A stretch of 64,000 nt of DNA from Psychromicrobium lacuslunae (GCF_000950575.1 NZ_CP011005.1:2046001-2110000), one strand, 5' to 3'; positions 46,755 through 56,805 are shown, counted from the first letter of the stretch. The notes: generated from the sequence alone by a model not told the origin. A program made the numbers and translations.

Positions 46755-47516
46755 ATGACAACTCCGCTGCATCAGCGTCTAAGCGAGGAGCTGAGGGACC
46801 GGATTCGCAACGGCGACTGGCCCGAAGGTTCGGCCGTGCCGAGCGAAGCTGCACTGTGCCAGGAGTTTGGCATCTCTCGCGGCCCAGTTCGCCAGGCACT
46901 GGCCACTTTGCGGGCGGAAGCTTTGATCACCGGCGGAAGAGGCCGCCAGCCCATCGTCAGGGCCAGCACCCCGGCACAGTCGTTCAGTACCTTCATGTCC
47001 TTCACTGAGTGGGCGCAAAGTATGAAAATGCGGCCCGGTCAAAAAACCCTTGAAGTTTCACGACGCCCTGCGCCCTCCGATGTCGCGGTCAAACTAGGAA
47101 TAACCGAGGGCGACTCCATTGTCTCGGTCTCCCGATTACGACTCCTCGACGATGAGCCAACCATGCTGGAGCTGTCTTATTTCGTCCTTGAGGTCGGTCG
47201 GCTGCTCTTCGATTTCGACACCGACAGCGGATCGATCTTTCATCATCTACGCAACTCCGGCGTCGACCTGTATTCCGGACATCATGTGATCGACGCAGTG
47301 GCAGCCAGCAATCACGATGCTCAGCATTTGGGAATTGACGAAGGTTCGCCACTGCTCCGCGAACGCCGGATCACTTCCTCCTCCACCGGCCAGCCCCTTG
47401 AATACGCCGAGGATCGCTACCGCCCAGAGCTAGCTAGCTTCGCCGTCGACAATACGCTGCCACAACGAACAGCTTTGAACCGGGTCAGCCTGGACGGCCG
47501 GACCGCTCAAGGTTAG
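46755..47516 (+). CDS. GntR-family regulator, HutC subfamily (UTRA domain)
   Basis: The 253-residue protein has a GntR winged HTH at about 5-65 (LSEELRDRIRNGDWPEGSAVPSE...FGISRGPVRQALATLRAE) and a UTRA effector domain (about 85-235). It is divergent from the oxidoreductase/ABC operon and 40 bases upstream of the phosphonatase-like gene, so it probably controls both. PhnR-type regulators of aminoethylphosphonate genes belong to this class. The start has a weak site (AAGATGAAGTA). Confidence 0.9.
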   Translation: MTTPLHQRLSEELRDRIRNGDWPEGSAVPSEAALCQEFGISRGPVRQALATLRAEALITGGRGRQPIVRASTPAQSFSTFMSFTEWAQSMKMRPGQKTLEVSRRPAPSDVAVKLGITEGDSIVSVSRLRLLDDEPTMLELSYFVLEVGRLLFDFDTDSGSIFHHLRNSGVDLYSGHHVIDAVAASNHDAQHLGIDEGSPLLRERRITSSSTGQPLEYAEDRYRPELASFAVDNTLPQRTALNRVSLDGRTAQG

Positions 47517-47556
47517 TCCCTGAAACCCCTCTCAACTAGCCAAGAACCGGAGCATC

Positions 47557-48267
47557 ATGCCCAAATCCAAAGCTATTTCCCTCGTAGTCCTCGACATGGC
47601 CGGGACCACCATCGATGACCATGGCCTGGTTTACCAAGCCTTAGCCGAATGCGTTACCGAGACTGGCGCCTCGGTCAGCAACTCGGATCTGCAGCTGTGG
47701 ATGGGCACCGATAAGATCACCGCCATTGAAGGCTTGATGCGAGCCGCTGGCCGCGAGCCGGCTCGCCAGGACGTTACCGCCGCTTTTGGCAGGTTCCATC
47801 AGATTTTGGCGCATAGCTACCGACAGTTACCACCGGTGCCATTGGCAGGTATCCCCGACGCTTTGGCCGAATTACGTTTCACCGGAGTCAAAGTTGCCTT
47901 GACCACCGGCTTTGACGACGCAGTGGTCGGTCCGCTGCTTTCCTCACTGGACTGGAGCGTTGGCGAAGGTTTGCACACCACGGTAGACGCTGTGGTCACC
48001 ACCTCGGAGGTTACCGCTGGGCGGCCCGCGCCTTTTATGATCCATCATGCGATGGAAAAACTTGGCGTCACCGACGTCCGGACAGTGCTCAGCGCTGGTG
48101 ACACCGTAGTCGACGTACAGGCTGGCCTGAACGCTGGAACCATCAGTTGTGCTGTGCTTAGCGGACAGCTTGAGGCTGCAGCCTTCACCCCGCACCAACC
48201 CGATTACATTCTGAACAGCGCTGCGGACATCCCGGAGCTACTGACCAAAATCACTAACCGCGACTAG
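47557..48267 (+). CDS. phosphonatase-like HAD hydrolase (phosphonoacetaldehyde hydrolase type)
   Basis: The 236-residue HAD protein has motif I LDMAGTTIDDHG, as in phosphonatases (DxAGTxxD), where ordinary HADs have DxDGT. A lysine at position 53 in WMGTDK lines up by motif with the Schiff-base lysine of PhnX (MGxxK), which supports C-P bond cleavage of phosphonoacetaldehyde to acetaldehyde and phosphate. Motif II is LTTGF and the late SAGDTVVDVQAGLNAG is motif III/IV. It resembles the HpnX/TIGR03351 group rather than PhnX itself. It ends overlapping by a few bases with the stop of the convergent lipase gene. Confidence 0.85.
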   Translation: MPKSKAISLVVLDMAGTTIDDHGLVYQALAECVTETGASVSNSDLQLWMGTDKITAIEGLMRAAGREPARQDVTAAFGRFHQILAHSYRQLPPVPLAGIPDALAELRFTGVKVALTTGFDDAVVGPLLSSLDWSVGEGLHTTVDAVVTTSEVTAGRPAPFMIHHAMEKLGVTDVRTVLSAGDTVVDVQAGLNAGTISCAVLSGQLEAAAFTPHQPDYILNSAADIPELLTKITNRD

Positions 48268-49445
48268 CGCATAATCCGCTTCATGAAAGTCGCGGCGTCA
48301 TTAGCGGCAGCGTAGACCGTGCCGGTGTGGTCGCTCGGATAGATGTGCAGTTCGTAGTCCTGCTGATGGAAGGCCAGTCCCGCGGCGAGGGAGATCGATA
48401 GTGGGGCCGGTACATCGATATCGAAAATGCCCTGACCTAAGAAGATCGGCCGGTCGTAGCCATTATCAGGGGTCTGCATATAGTCGCTCAGTGCCTGATA
48501 TACACCGGGGATGCTGAGGATCGGTTTTTTAAACATCGCGCCGATCGTCTTTCCCGCAACCAGATCCGCGAACTCAAGATAACAGCTAGTCTCGGCTTGT
48601 TGGACAAGTTGCTTGCCAAAGGGAGTGAGAATGTCATCGATCTTCAGATCAGGTCGTGCGTCGCGGAAGCCCGCCACAATATAAATCAGGTAGGCGGTCA
48701 GATTCTTCGTAATCGGCACCGGCGGGATGAGTGGTCCGCCGAGCTGGGCGAAAAGTTCGATATGCGCCGGAGTGCCGGTGGCCACCACGCCACGGAAGTC
48801 CAGTTCGGGACCGAATTCGGTGGCATAGCGAGCACCGTTCATGGCAGCACCAGCACCCTGTGACTGACCAACCAGAGCCCACTTACGCGACAGCGGTAGG
48901 CCCATCTGCTGCACAGCCTTGACCGAGTCAACCAGGTTATGTGCTTCCACCTTGCCGTTGAGATAGCTCATCAGCCCGGGTGTGCCCAGTCCGGCATAAT
49001 CGGTGCCGACGACCGCGTAGCCCTGGGCTAACCAGAATGGCAAATAAAAACTCTGACGTTCATTAGCCGGCAGGGCCGAAGGTGTGCAATTATCACCTAG
49101 GCCGACCGTGCCATGAGCCCAGGCAATAATCGGCCAGCCACCGTCAGGAGCCTTGCCCTGGGGCAGAAAAAGCTCGGCGGTGCTTACCGCGGAAGAACTG
49201 TGTTGATTGCTGGTCGAGTATAAAAATCTGTAGGCCTGACCGGCCGCGGTCAGCGATACCGAAGGATCGAGCGGCACCTGCTTGATTAAGGTGCCAGCCT
49301 TAGCGGGAATCTCACCTGAGTAATCGGCGACATCCAGCCCGGACCAGTTGGGCGGGGTGGCTGCGGAAGCCAACGGCGCGAACACCAGCGCACTCAGCGC
49401 CGCCGTCACGAAAGCAAGAGCCATCACCAACGATTTACGAATCAC
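48264..49445 (-). CDS. secreted lipase/esterase (secretory lipase family)
   Basis: The 393-residue protein has a signal peptide (basic start, LVMALAFVTAALSALVFAPLASAA) and the alpha/beta-hydrolase nucleophile elbow GQSQG (in WALVGQSQGAG), with a late DIDVP aspartate and PSDHTG histidine completing a plausible triad. Features such as HGTVGLGDNCTPSA fit the LIP family of secretory lipases, common in actinobacteria. It probably acts outside the cell on lipids or esters. It converges on the phosphonatase-like gene; the stops overlap by 4 bases. It has no operon partner. Confidence 0.88.
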   Translation of the reverse strand: MIRKSLVMALAFVTAALSALVFAPLASAATPPNWSGLDVADYSGEIPAKAGTLIKQVPLDPSVSLTAAGQAYRFLYSTSNQHSSSAVSTAELFLPQGKAPDGGWPIIAWAHGTVGLGDNCTPSALPANERQSFYLPFWLAQGYAVVGTDYAGLGTPGLMSYLNGKVEAHNLVDSVKAVQQMGLPLSRKWALVGQSQGAGAAMNGARYATEFGPELDFRGVVATGTPAHIELFAQLGGPLIPPVPITKNLTAYLIYIVAGFRDARPDLKIDDILTPFGKQLVQQAETSCYLEFADLVAGKTIGAMFKKPILSIPGVYQALSDYMQTPDNGYDRPIFLGQGIFDIDVPAPLSISLAAGLAFHQQDYELHIYPSDHTGTVYAAANDAATFMKRIMR

Positions 49446-49548
49446 GTACCGAAGCGTAAAGAACCGTTATTAAAATTGCAATGCTAATTCAGCGACAAAG
49501 CCCTAAATTAGTCGCCCAAGCGACTCTAAACTCGGCACACTTCAGCGC

Positions 49549-49614
49549 GAATTCGTTGATAAGTCGCGGATTCGCTAGTAATTACTAGCGAATCCGCGAG
49601 TAAACCACGAATTC
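49549..49614. repeat. 66-bp palindromic element, copy 4
   Basis: Same layout with core T-AGTAATTACT-A. Arm position 3 is A in both arms (G in copy 1) and position 18 is G in both arms (T in copy 1): two paired changes. Four positions no longer pair. It touches the stop codon of the MFS gene (49613-49615) and lies upstream of the lipase. Confidence 0.85.
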
Positions 49615-51091
49615 ACTCGGAATTCCCGGGGAGTGAGCTGCCAGACCGACCACGCAGGAAGCCCCAAGCCACCAGAACCGCGGCAATCAGGGTAAGTAAT
49701 AATCCCGCAGCACTCGCCCCGGCACGGAATTCCGCAGCCTGCGCTACGGTCCAATTCGTCGTCGCGATACTTCCGGTAAAAAGTGCGGCCAGGATCGTCC
49801 CGGCGAGCGCCACGCCGACACCGGTGGCAACCTCACTCGAAGTATCGACCAGGGCCACGCCAATCGTGGTGCGGTTCTCCGGTAGGCCGCGGAGTACATT
49901 GGTCGCCGCGACAACGCCATTGACGCGCAAACCAGCAGCAACCAGGGCTAGCGAGATCGCCAGCCAGAGATAACCGAGACCGCCTAGTAAGCCGTAGACT
50001 GCCAACCCGAGCACCACCGCGGCAGCGCTCAGCCAGGCTGCCCGTTCCAAGCCGACCTTCTCGACGAAGGGGCTAACAAACGCTCCGCCCGCAACCAGGA
50101 CTAACACCTGCGGCAGCATCCCGAGCGCGGCTAAGGCGGGCGGCCAACCCCAGGCCAGCTGCAATTGCAGAGTGGCTAGGTAGCCCAAGCCTGCAGTCGC
50201 CAAACCGGTTGCCGCCTTGAAGGCCAAGCCGCTTGACACCAATGGCCTGGAGATCAATTTCAAATCAAGCATCGGATAGCGGCTAAGGCGCTCCCGCACG
50301 ACGAACAGTGCGGCGGCAACTACCGTGCCAGTAGCGGCCAGCCAGGGCAGCCAGGAGCCAGCACCTTCGTTGACAAACAACGTCGGGGTGATCAGAGCCA
50401 ACACGATGGTTGCGGTTCCGCAGAGGGCACCAGGCACATCGAGAGGGTCTCGATGCAGTTCTTCCGCCCGGTCCGCGGCAATACCCGAACGCACACCAAA
50501 AAAGGCCAAAAGCGCTATCGGTACATTGACCAGCAACAGCACCTGCCACGGTGCAACAGTCAGCACCAGACCACCAATCACCGGGCCGATGGCGAAGCCA
50601 ACCAAGCCGACGGTCGAAATTAAGGTGATCGCCCGAACCCGCAATTTATCCTCGGCGAACAGCCGGAAAGCCAAAGCCATTGAACCGGGGGTGGTCATCG
50701 CTGCAGCGAAGCCCGTCGCCACTCGCACGGCAATTAGCTGCTGCTCGGTGGTAACGAAAACGGTTGCCAGACTTGCCAACCCGAGCAGCACCAGACCGAT
50801 CAGCATGATCCGGCGTCGACCAAAGCGATCTGCAATAGCACCGAAAATGAGCATTAGTCCGCCAAAAATAACCGAGTACGAGCCAGTCACCCACTGCAAC
50901 CCGGTGCTCGAAGCCTGCAGCTGCCGACCGATGGTCGGCAGCGCCGTATTCAAGATCGAGTTATCCAGCATTTCAAAGAGAAAAACTGCGGCCAATCCGG
51001 CCAAGGCAACCCAGGCCTGACGCAGGGATCGCGGCGAATCAGCTACTCGAAGCAGGGTTTCGCTCGGCGATTGTTCGGGCTGCAGACTCAT
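49613..51091 (-). CDS. MFS multidrug efflux protein (DHA2/EmrB-QacA type, 14 spans)
   Basis: The 492-residue protein has about 14 spans, motif A GAIADRFGRRRIMLIG after span 2, and motif C-like GPVIGGLVLTVAPWQVLLLVNVPIALLAFF of the DHA2 drug:H+ antiporters. The ATG at 51091 follows AAGGGA and is preferred to the frame start at 51106. It is divergent from a TetR-type gene with a perfect operator between them, the standard arrangement for a repressed efflux pump. The drug or metabolite exported is unknown. The 3' end touches repeat copy 4. Confidence 0.92.
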   Translation of the reverse strand: MSLQPEQSPSETLLRVADSPRSLRQAWVALAGLAAVFLFEMLDNSILNTALPTIGRQLQASSTGLQWVTGSYSVIFGGLMLIFGAIADRFGRRRIMLIGLVLLGLASLATVFVTTEQQLIAVRVATGFAAAMTTPGSMALAFRLFAEDKLRVRAITLISTVGLVGFAIGPVIGGLVLTVAPWQVLLLVNVPIALLAFFGVRSGIAADRAEELHRDPLDVPGALCGTATIVLALITPTLFVNEGAGSWLPWLAATGTVVAAALFVVRERLSRYPMLDLKLISRPLVSSGLAFKAATGLATAGLGYLATLQLQLAWGWPPALAALGMLPQVLVLVAGGAFVSPFVEKVGLERAAWLSAAAVVLGLAVYGLLGGLGYLWLAISLALVAAGLRVNGVVAATNVLRGLPENRTTIGVALVDTSSEVATGVGVALAGTILAALFTGSIATTNWTVAQAAEFRAGASAAGLLLTLIAAVLVAWGFLRGRSGSSLPGNSE

Positions 51092-51144
51092 CACAGTTCC
51101 CTTCAAGCGAGCCGTTATGACTCAGGACTAAGAATGGTAGTTAC

Positions 51145-51174
51145 GAACTTAGTTCGTAATAACGAACTAAGTTC
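51145..51174. promoter_or_regulatory. twin-palindrome TetR operator
   Basis: GAACTTAGTTCG and CGAACTAAGTTC form a perfect inverted repeat around TAATAA, and each arm contains its own dyad GAACTNAGTTC. It lies between the divergent efflux pump and TetR genes, 40-70 bases from both starts, as expected for a TetR-type site that binds two dimers. Binding itself is inferred. Confidence 0.8.
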
Positions 51175-51214
51175 TATCAATGGAACACTGTTCGTGTCAA
51201 GCTAGACTGTAGGA

Positions 51215-51946
51215 ATGGCAACAGATCCCCGCGGACGCCGAGCCGAACGGCACGCCCAGGCCGAGCCTCCTCAGGCGACTAAGGTGGGCAAAAAGCGCCG
51301 CAATGTGCCTATCACGGTGGAGCGAATTACCGACGCTGCTCTCGAAGTTGTCGCCAGTAAGGGCTACGACGCAATGACCATGCGTAGCGTGGCAAACCTG
51401 TTGAATACCGGGCCGGCTTCGCTCTACGCTCATGTGGTCAACAAAGCTGATATCGATGAATTGATCATGGGCAGGCTTTGCGCTCAGCTCAGCTTGCCAA
51501 CGCCGGACCCCGAGCATTGGCAAGAGCAAATTATCGACGTCTGCAGTCAGCTACGCGATCAGTACCTGAAGTACCCAGGCATCTCCCGGGCAGCTCTTTC
51601 GCTGGTGGTGACCAATCTCGACGTCTTGCAGGTCAATGAAGGGATGCTAGGCATCTTGCTGGCCGGTGGCGTCGCGCCGCAGACCGCGGCTTGGGCGATC
51701 GATGCTCTGTTCCTCTACGTCAGCGGTTATGCCTTGGAAATCTCGCTGGCCGGTCAACGACAGCAGCAAGCTGAGGAGTCCTGGAATATCAGCCGAGAAG
51801 AGCAAGAACAGGTTTTTCAACGCTTTGCTGCTTTACCTGAAGATCGATTCCCGCAAACAAAACGTTATGCGGCCGAGCTGACCTCGGGTACTGGTCACCA
51901 GCGCTTCGACTTCGCGCTTGGCCTGATGATCGGCAACCTCGGCTAA
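51215..51946 (+). CDS. TetR-family repressor of the adjacent efflux pump
   Basis: The 243-residue protein has a basic 30-residue lead, then a TetR HTH at about 35-85 (ITDAALEVVASKGYDAMTMRSVANLLNTGPASLYAHVVNKADIDEL) and a C-terminal domain of the TetR_C type found in tetracycline-repressor relatives. It is divergent from the 14-span efflux gene, with the operator in between. It probably represses the pump and itself until a drug-like ligand binds. Confidence 0.92.
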   Translation: MATDPRGRRAERHAQAEPPQATKVGKKRRNVPITVERITDAALEVVASKGYDAMTMRSVANLLNTGPASLYAHVVNKADIDELIMGRLCAQLSLPTPDPEHWQEQIIDVCSQLRDQYLKYPGISRAALSLVVTNLDVLQVNEGMLGILLAGGVAPQTAAWAIDALFLYVSGYALEISLAGQRQQQAEESWNISREEQEQVFQRFAALPEDRFPQTKRYAAELTSGTGHQRFDFALGLMIGNLG

Positions 51947-52027
51947 GCTAGCCGTTACTGGCGTCACCGGCAGCTGTTCAACTCAGTACCGTCCAGCGAG
52001 CAGCATGGGCGCCGGCCAGCGAGCAGC

Positions 52028-52759
52028 TCAGCTTAGCAACGCGAGGTCCCGTCGAATGTAGCGCAGATGTGCCCACTCCTCTTCCAGGATCACTCGGATG
52101 CAGTCGCCAACGCTGGGGCGCCAATCATCGCCACCCCAGGGGTTCTGCCGCTCCTCGGCGAGTAGCTCAGGCGTTGCAGTGGCTAAGAAATCAGTCACTT
52201 GCTGTTGCCGCTCGGCGCGAACCGCGAGGACTTCCTGGTAGCTCGGGGGCTCGGTCCGGAAGATCGACATATCGAAACCCATTTCCTCGGCGCCGCTGAA
52301 GATCTGACCGATCTCGTGAAAGGGCTGGGAGCGCCGCAGAATTCCGCCGCCCAGCCAGGCATCGGTCGCCAGAATAAGATGCCTCAGCGTTTGAGCTAGC
52401 GACCATTCGTCCGGCACATGCTCGTCCACCAGCTCCGAAGGAGTGCTATCCACGGTTTCTTGCCAAGCCGCTTGTACCGCCACCCAGCCCTCCCGGAGGC
52501 CTTCTGGCGTCTGCGCTTTCTGTAATTCGCGGCCCGGAAACTGCCGATTAAGCTCAGCATCAACGAGCGGAACCACATCGACGCCGTTGACGAGGAGACT
52601 ACCGAAGAACAAATCATGACTGTCGATGTCCAAACCGTCCACGTCAACGCTACGCATCTTCATACCGCTGACATCGGAGAACCGTATAGTAGCGCCCTTA
52701 AAGCTCGCTTTGACGAAGCTGGCGCCTTCGAATTCCTTGGTGCTGGAGTAGACAGTCAT
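52028..52759 (-). CDS. DinB-like protein with N-terminal pentapeptide-like repeats
   Basis: The 243-residue protein combines a short N-terminal stretch resembling pentapeptide repeats (FEGASFVKASFKGATIRFSDVSGMKMRSVDVDGLDID, about residues 9-45) with a DinB/YfiT-type four-helix domain (about 90-240). The metal-binding histidines could be His in LRHLILATDAWL and His in EEWAHLRYI. DinB-like proteins include thiol-S-transferases and DNA-damage-induced proteins; the function here is unknown. The ATG at 52759 is preferred to a GTG/ATG further upstream. It converges on the TetR gene. Confidence 0.75.
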   Translation of the reverse strand: MTVYSSTKEFEGASFVKASFKGATIRFSDVSGMKMRSVDVDGLDIDSHDLFFGSLLVNGVDVVPLVDAELNRQFPGRELQKAQTPEGLREGWVAVQAAWQETVDSTPSELVDEHVPDEWSLAQTLRHLILATDAWLGGGILRRSQPFHEIGQIFSGAEEMGFDMSIFRTEPPSYQEVLAVRAERQQQVTDFLATATPELLAEERQNPWGGDDWRPSVGDCIRVILEEEWAHLRYIRRDLALLS

Positions 52760-52840
52760 CGCTCGAATATAACAGTCACCAGTAGGGCGGTCTAGAGCAG
52801 CGGCAGGCAGCTCTTTCACCAGGCAAGCAGACACGACAAA

Positions 52841-52878
52841 GGGCTCTTGAGTACATCCGAAGATGCACCCAAGAGCCC
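52841..52878 (-). terminator. rpoBC terminator
   Basis: GGGCTCTTGAGTACATC and GATGCACCCAAGAGCCC pair over 17 bases with two wobble-type mismatches around CGAA; the minus-strand stem is followed by TTTGTCGT. It starts 27 bases after the rpoC stop codon. Confidence 0.85.
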
Positions 52879-52905
52879 TCGATGCCTGACGCTCAGGCGA
52901 GCGGG

Positions 52906-55900
52906 CTAGCGGAAGTCAGCACCCAGGTCGTAGTCATCCAAGGGGATGGCATGGAACTCGGGAGTGAGATCGCCACCGACTCCGGCATAGTCGAAGTCGC
53001 TGAACGCGCTCGGTGCGGTGAACAGATTGGCCTTTGCCTCTTCCGTGGGCTCCACCGTGATATCGGTGTAGCGCGGCAGACCGGTACCGGCCGGGATCAG
53101 CTTACCGATGATCACGTTCTCCTTCAGACCCAGCAGCGGATCCGACTTGCCTTCCATTGCCGCCTGGGTGAGCACCCGGGTGGTCTCTTGGAAGGACGCG
53201 GCGGAGAGCCACGACTCAGTAGCCAGCGAGGCCTTGGTGATGCCCATCAGCTCGTTACGGCCAGAAGCTGGCTTCTTGCCTTCCGAGACGACCCGACGGT
53301 TCTCAGCCTCGAAGCGGCCACGCTCGGCAAGCTCGCCGGGCAGCAGTTCCGATTCACCGGATTCGATCACCGTGACGCGGCGCAGCATCTGGCGGACGAT
53401 AACCTCGACGTGCTTGTCGTGGATACCCACACCCTGGCTACGGTAAACGCCCTGGACTTCCTCAACCAGGTGCTTCTGCGCGGCACGCGGGCCGAGAATA
53501 CGGAGCACCTGCTTAGGATCGACAGCACCCTGCACGAGCTTCTGGCCGACCTCGACGCGGTCACCATCGGCAACCAGCAGACGCGCACGACGCAGCACCG
53601 GGTAGGCGATTTCCTCGCTGCCATCATCCGGAGTAAGCACCAGACGCATCTGCCGCTCGGTCTCTTCGATGGTGATCCGGCCAGCAGCTTCAGCGATCGG
53701 CGCGACACCCTTCGGGGTACGTGCTTCGAAGAGCTCCTGGATACGGGGCAGACCCTGGGTGATGTCCTCGCCACGACCGGCCGAAACAGCACCACCGGTG
53801 TGGAAGGTACGCATGGTCAGCTGAGTACCGGGCTCACCGATGGACTGTGCGGCAATGATGCCAACAGCCTCACCAATGTCGACGAGCTTGCCGGTGGCCA
53901 GCGAACGACCGTAGCACTGAGCACAGGTACCGACAGCGGACTCACAAGTGAGCACGGAGCGAACCTTGACGTCGGTGACGCCAGCCGCGAATAGTTCCGC
54001 GATCAGCACATCGCCGACGTCGGCGCCGGCCTCGGCCAGCACCTTGCCCTTGGCATCGGTGACCTCGGTGGCCAGAGTGCGAGCGTAAACGCTGTTCTCG
54101 ACCTCCTCATGCATCACCAGTTCACCGTTGGCATCCGGCACCGCGATCGGCAGCGTCAGACCACGCTCGGTACCGCAATCGTCTTCGCGAACGATGACGT
54201 CCTGCGAGACGTCCACCAGACGACGGGTCAGGTAACCCGAGTTAGCGGTACGCAGAGCGGTATCGGCAAGACCCTTACGGGCACCGTGGGTGGCGATGAA
54301 GTATTCCAGCACCGACAGGCCCTCACGGTAGGAGGACTTGATCGGACGAGGAATAATCTCACCCTTCGGGTTAGCCACCAGACCACGAATACCGGCGATC
54401 TGACGAACCTGCATCCAGTTACCACGAGCACCGGAGGAAACCATCCGGTTAATCGTGTTGGCCGCGGACAGGCTCTTACGCATCGCGTCAGCAACGTCGT
54501 TGGTTGCCTGGTTCCAGATGTCGATGAGCTCCTGACGACGCTCGTCGTCAGCAATCAAGCCCTTCTCGAACTGAGACTGCACCTTGGCGGCCTTGACCTC
54601 ATAACCTTCGAGGATGGCCGGCTTAGCAGCGGGCACCTCAATATCGGAGATCGCCACGGTGACGCCCGAGCGGGTTGCCCAGTAGAACCCGGCATCCTTC
54701 AGGTTATCCAGCGTTGCCGCCACAACAACCTTCGGGTAACGTTCGGCCAGATCGTTCACGATCTCGGAGAGCTGGCCCTTATCGGCAACCTTTTCAACCC
54801 AGGGGTAATCAGCGGGCAGGGTGTCATTGAAAATGACCTGTCCGAGCGAGGTTTCGACCAGCACCGGCTGACCGGCTTCCCAACCCTCGGGAGCTTCCCA
54901 CTCCGCGTTAGGCACGAAGTTGTTCAGACGAATCTTGACGGTCGAGTTCAGGTGCAACTCACCGGCGTCGTGCGCCATGATTGCCTCGGACTGCGAAGCA
55001 AAGATGCGACCTTCACCGGCCGAGCCGACCCGCTTGGTGGTCAAGTGGTAGAGACCGATGATCATATCCTGCGAAGGCAGGGTGACCGGACGGCCGTCGG
55101 AGGGCTTCAAGATGTTGTTCGAGGACAACATCAGGATGCGAGCTTCAGCCTGAGCTTCGGGGCTCAGCGGCAGGTGAACTGCCATCTGGTCACCGTCGAA
55201 GTCGGCGTTGAAAGCACCACAAACCAGCGGGTGAAGCTGGATAGCCTTACCTTCCACCAACTGAGGCTCGAAGGCCTGGATACCCAAACGGTGCAGAGTT
55301 GGTGCACGGTTCAGCAATACCGGGTGCTCGGTGATGATCTCTTCCAGCACATCCCAAACCTGCGGGCGGTAACGCTCAACCATCCGCTTAGCGCTCTTGA
55401 TGTTCTGCGCGTGGTTGAGGTCAACCAGGCGCTTCATCACGAAGGGCTTGAAGAGTTCAAGCGCCATCTGCTTAGGCAGACCACACTGGTGCAGCTTGAG
55501 CTGCGGACCAACCACGATGACCGAACGGCCCGAGTAGTCAACACGCTTGCCCAACAGGTTCTGACGGAAACGACCCTGCTTGCCCTTGAGCATATCGCTC
55601 AACGACTTCAGCGGGCGGTTACCCGGACCGGTCACCGGACGGCCACGACGACCGTTGTCGAAGAGCGCGTCAACTGCTTCCTGCAGCATCCGCTTTTCGT
55701 TGTTCACAATGATTTCCGGAGCTCCCAGATCAAGCAAGCGCTTGAGTCGGTTGTTCCGGTTGATCACCCGGCGGTAGAGGTCGTTCAAGTCCGAGGTAGC
55801 GAAACGGCCACCGTCGAGCTGCACCATCGGGCGCAGTTCCGGCGGGATCACCGGGACGGCGTCGAGCACCATGCCGAGCGGGCTGTTCTTGGTGGTCAGG

Positions 55901-56805
55901 AACGCATTGACCACCTTGAGGCGCTTCAGCGCACGGGTCTTGCGCTGACCCTTGCCGTTCTGAATAACATCGCGCAGGGCCTCGGACTCGGCCTCCATGT
56001 CGAAGTTCTCCAGGCGCTTCTTGATTGCCTCGGCACCCATTGAACCTTCGAAGTACAGACCGTAGCGGTCACGCAATTCGCGGTAGAGTCCCTCGTCACC
56101 TTCCAGATCAGCGACCTTAAGATTCTTGAAACGATCCCAGACCTGTTCAAGGCGCTCAATATCGGCATCGGCACGCTTGCGCACGTTCGCCATCTGACGG
56201 TCAGCGGAATCGCGGGCCTTCTTCTTATCGGCTGCCTTAGCACCTTCGCCTTCGAGCTTGCTCAGCTCGCCTTCCAGGTCACGAGCGATGCCGGCGATAT
56301 CGGCATCCCGGGTATCAACGAGCTGCTTCTTCTCCAGGTCATGCTCGGCCTGCAGGTTCGGCAACTCAGCGTGACGAGCTTCCTCATCAACGCTGGTGAT
56401 CATGTAGGCAGCGAAGTAGATGACCTTCTCCAGGTCCTTCGGCGCCAGGTCGAGCAAGTAGCCCAGACGCGACGGCACGCCTTTGAAGTACCAAATGTGG
56501 GTCACCGGAGCAGCCAGTTCAATGTGGCCCATCCGCTCACGACGCACCTTAGCGCGGGTCACCTCGACGCCGCAGCGCTCACAGATGATGCCCTTGAAGC
56601 GCACCCGCTTGTACTTGCCGCAGTAGCACTCCCAGTCACGGGAAGGTCCGAAGATCTTCTCGCAGAAGAGCCCGTCCTTCTCCGGCTTGAGGGTACGGTA
56701 ATTAATAGTTTCCGGCTTCTTCACCTCGCCGAAAGACCAGTCACGGATATCATCCGCAGTGGCCAGACCGATTTGCATCAGCCCGAATGTAGATTCGCTG
56801 GACAT
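52906..56805 (-). CDS. rpoC: RNA polymerase subunit beta'
   Basis: The 1299-residue subunit has the zinc-binding N-terminus ([20 protein letters not shown]), the bridge/catalytic motif [12 protein letters not shown] that binds the active-site magnesium, and the second zinc site with [15 protein letters not shown]-like cysteines near residue 955. Length is normal for actinobacteria. It lies 235 bases after rpoB, a longer gap than usual, without a gene in it; the gap has a small GGTCGCT/AGCGACC dyad at 56932-56946. Confidence 0.99.
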   Translation of the reverse strand: MSSESTFGLMQIGLATADDIRDWSFGEVKKPETINYRTLKPEKDGLFCEKIFGPSRDWECYCGKYKRVRFKGIICERCGVEVTRAKVRRERMGHIELAAPVTHIWYFKGVPSRLGYLLDLAPKDLEKVIYFAAYMITSVDEEARHAELPNLQAEHDLEKKQLVDTRDADIAGIARDLEGELSKLEGEGAKAADKKKARDSADRQMANVRKRADADIERLEQVWDRFKNLKVADLEGDEGLYRELRDRYGLYFEGSMGAEAIKKRLENFDMEAESEALRDVIQNGKGQRKTRALKRLKVVNAFLTTKNSPLGMVLDAVPVIPPELRPMVQLDGGRFATSDLNDLYRRVINRNNRLKRLLDLGAPEIIVNNEKRMLQEAVDALFDNGRRGRPVTGPGNRPLKSLSDMLKGKQGRFRQNLLGKRVDYSGRSVIVVGPQLKLHQCGLPKQMALELFKPFVMKRLVDLNHAQNIKSAKRMVERYRPQVWDVLEEIITEHPVLLNRAPTLHRLGIQAFEPQLVEGKAIQLHPLVCGAFNADFDGDQMAVHLPLSPEAQAEARILMLSSNNILKPSDGRPVTLPSQDMIIGLYHLTTKRVGSAGEGRIFASQSEAIMAHDAGELHLNSTVKIRLNNFVPNAEWEAPEGWEAGQPVLVETSLGQVIFNDTLPADYPWVEKVADKGQLSEIVNDLAERYPKVVVAATLDNLKDAGFYWATRSGVTVAISDIEVPAAKPAILEGYEVKAAKVQSQFEKGLIADDERRQELIDIWNQATNDVADAMRKSLSAANTINRMVSSGARGNWMQVRQIAGIRGLVANPKGEIIPRPIKSSYREGLSVLEYFIATHGARKGLADTALRTANSGYLTRRLVDVSQDVIVREDDCGTERGLTLPIAVPDANGELVMHEEVENSVYARTLATEVTDAKGKVLAEAGADVGDVLIAELFAAGVTDVKVRSVLTCESAVGTCAQCYGRSLATGKLVDIGEAVGIIAAQSIGEPGTQLTMRTFHTGGAVSAGRGEDITQGLPRIQELFEARTPKGVAPIAEAAGRITIEETERQMRLVLTPDDGSEEIAYPVLRRARLLVADGDRVEVGQKLVQGAVDPKQVLRILGPRAAQKHLVEEVQGVYRSQGVGIHDKHVEVIVRQMLRRVTVIESGESELLPGELAERGRFEAENRRVVSEGKKPASGRNELMGITKASLATESWLSAASFQETTRVLTQAAMEGKSDPLLGLKENVIIGKLIPAGTGLPRYTDITVEPTEEAKANLFTAPSAFSDFDYAGVGGDLTPEFHAIPLDDYDLGADFR

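Noticed and set aside
51993-52027. 12-bp direct repeat CCAGCGAGCAGC, two copies
   Set aside because: Too short and too simple, in a convergent gap; chance or local duplication.
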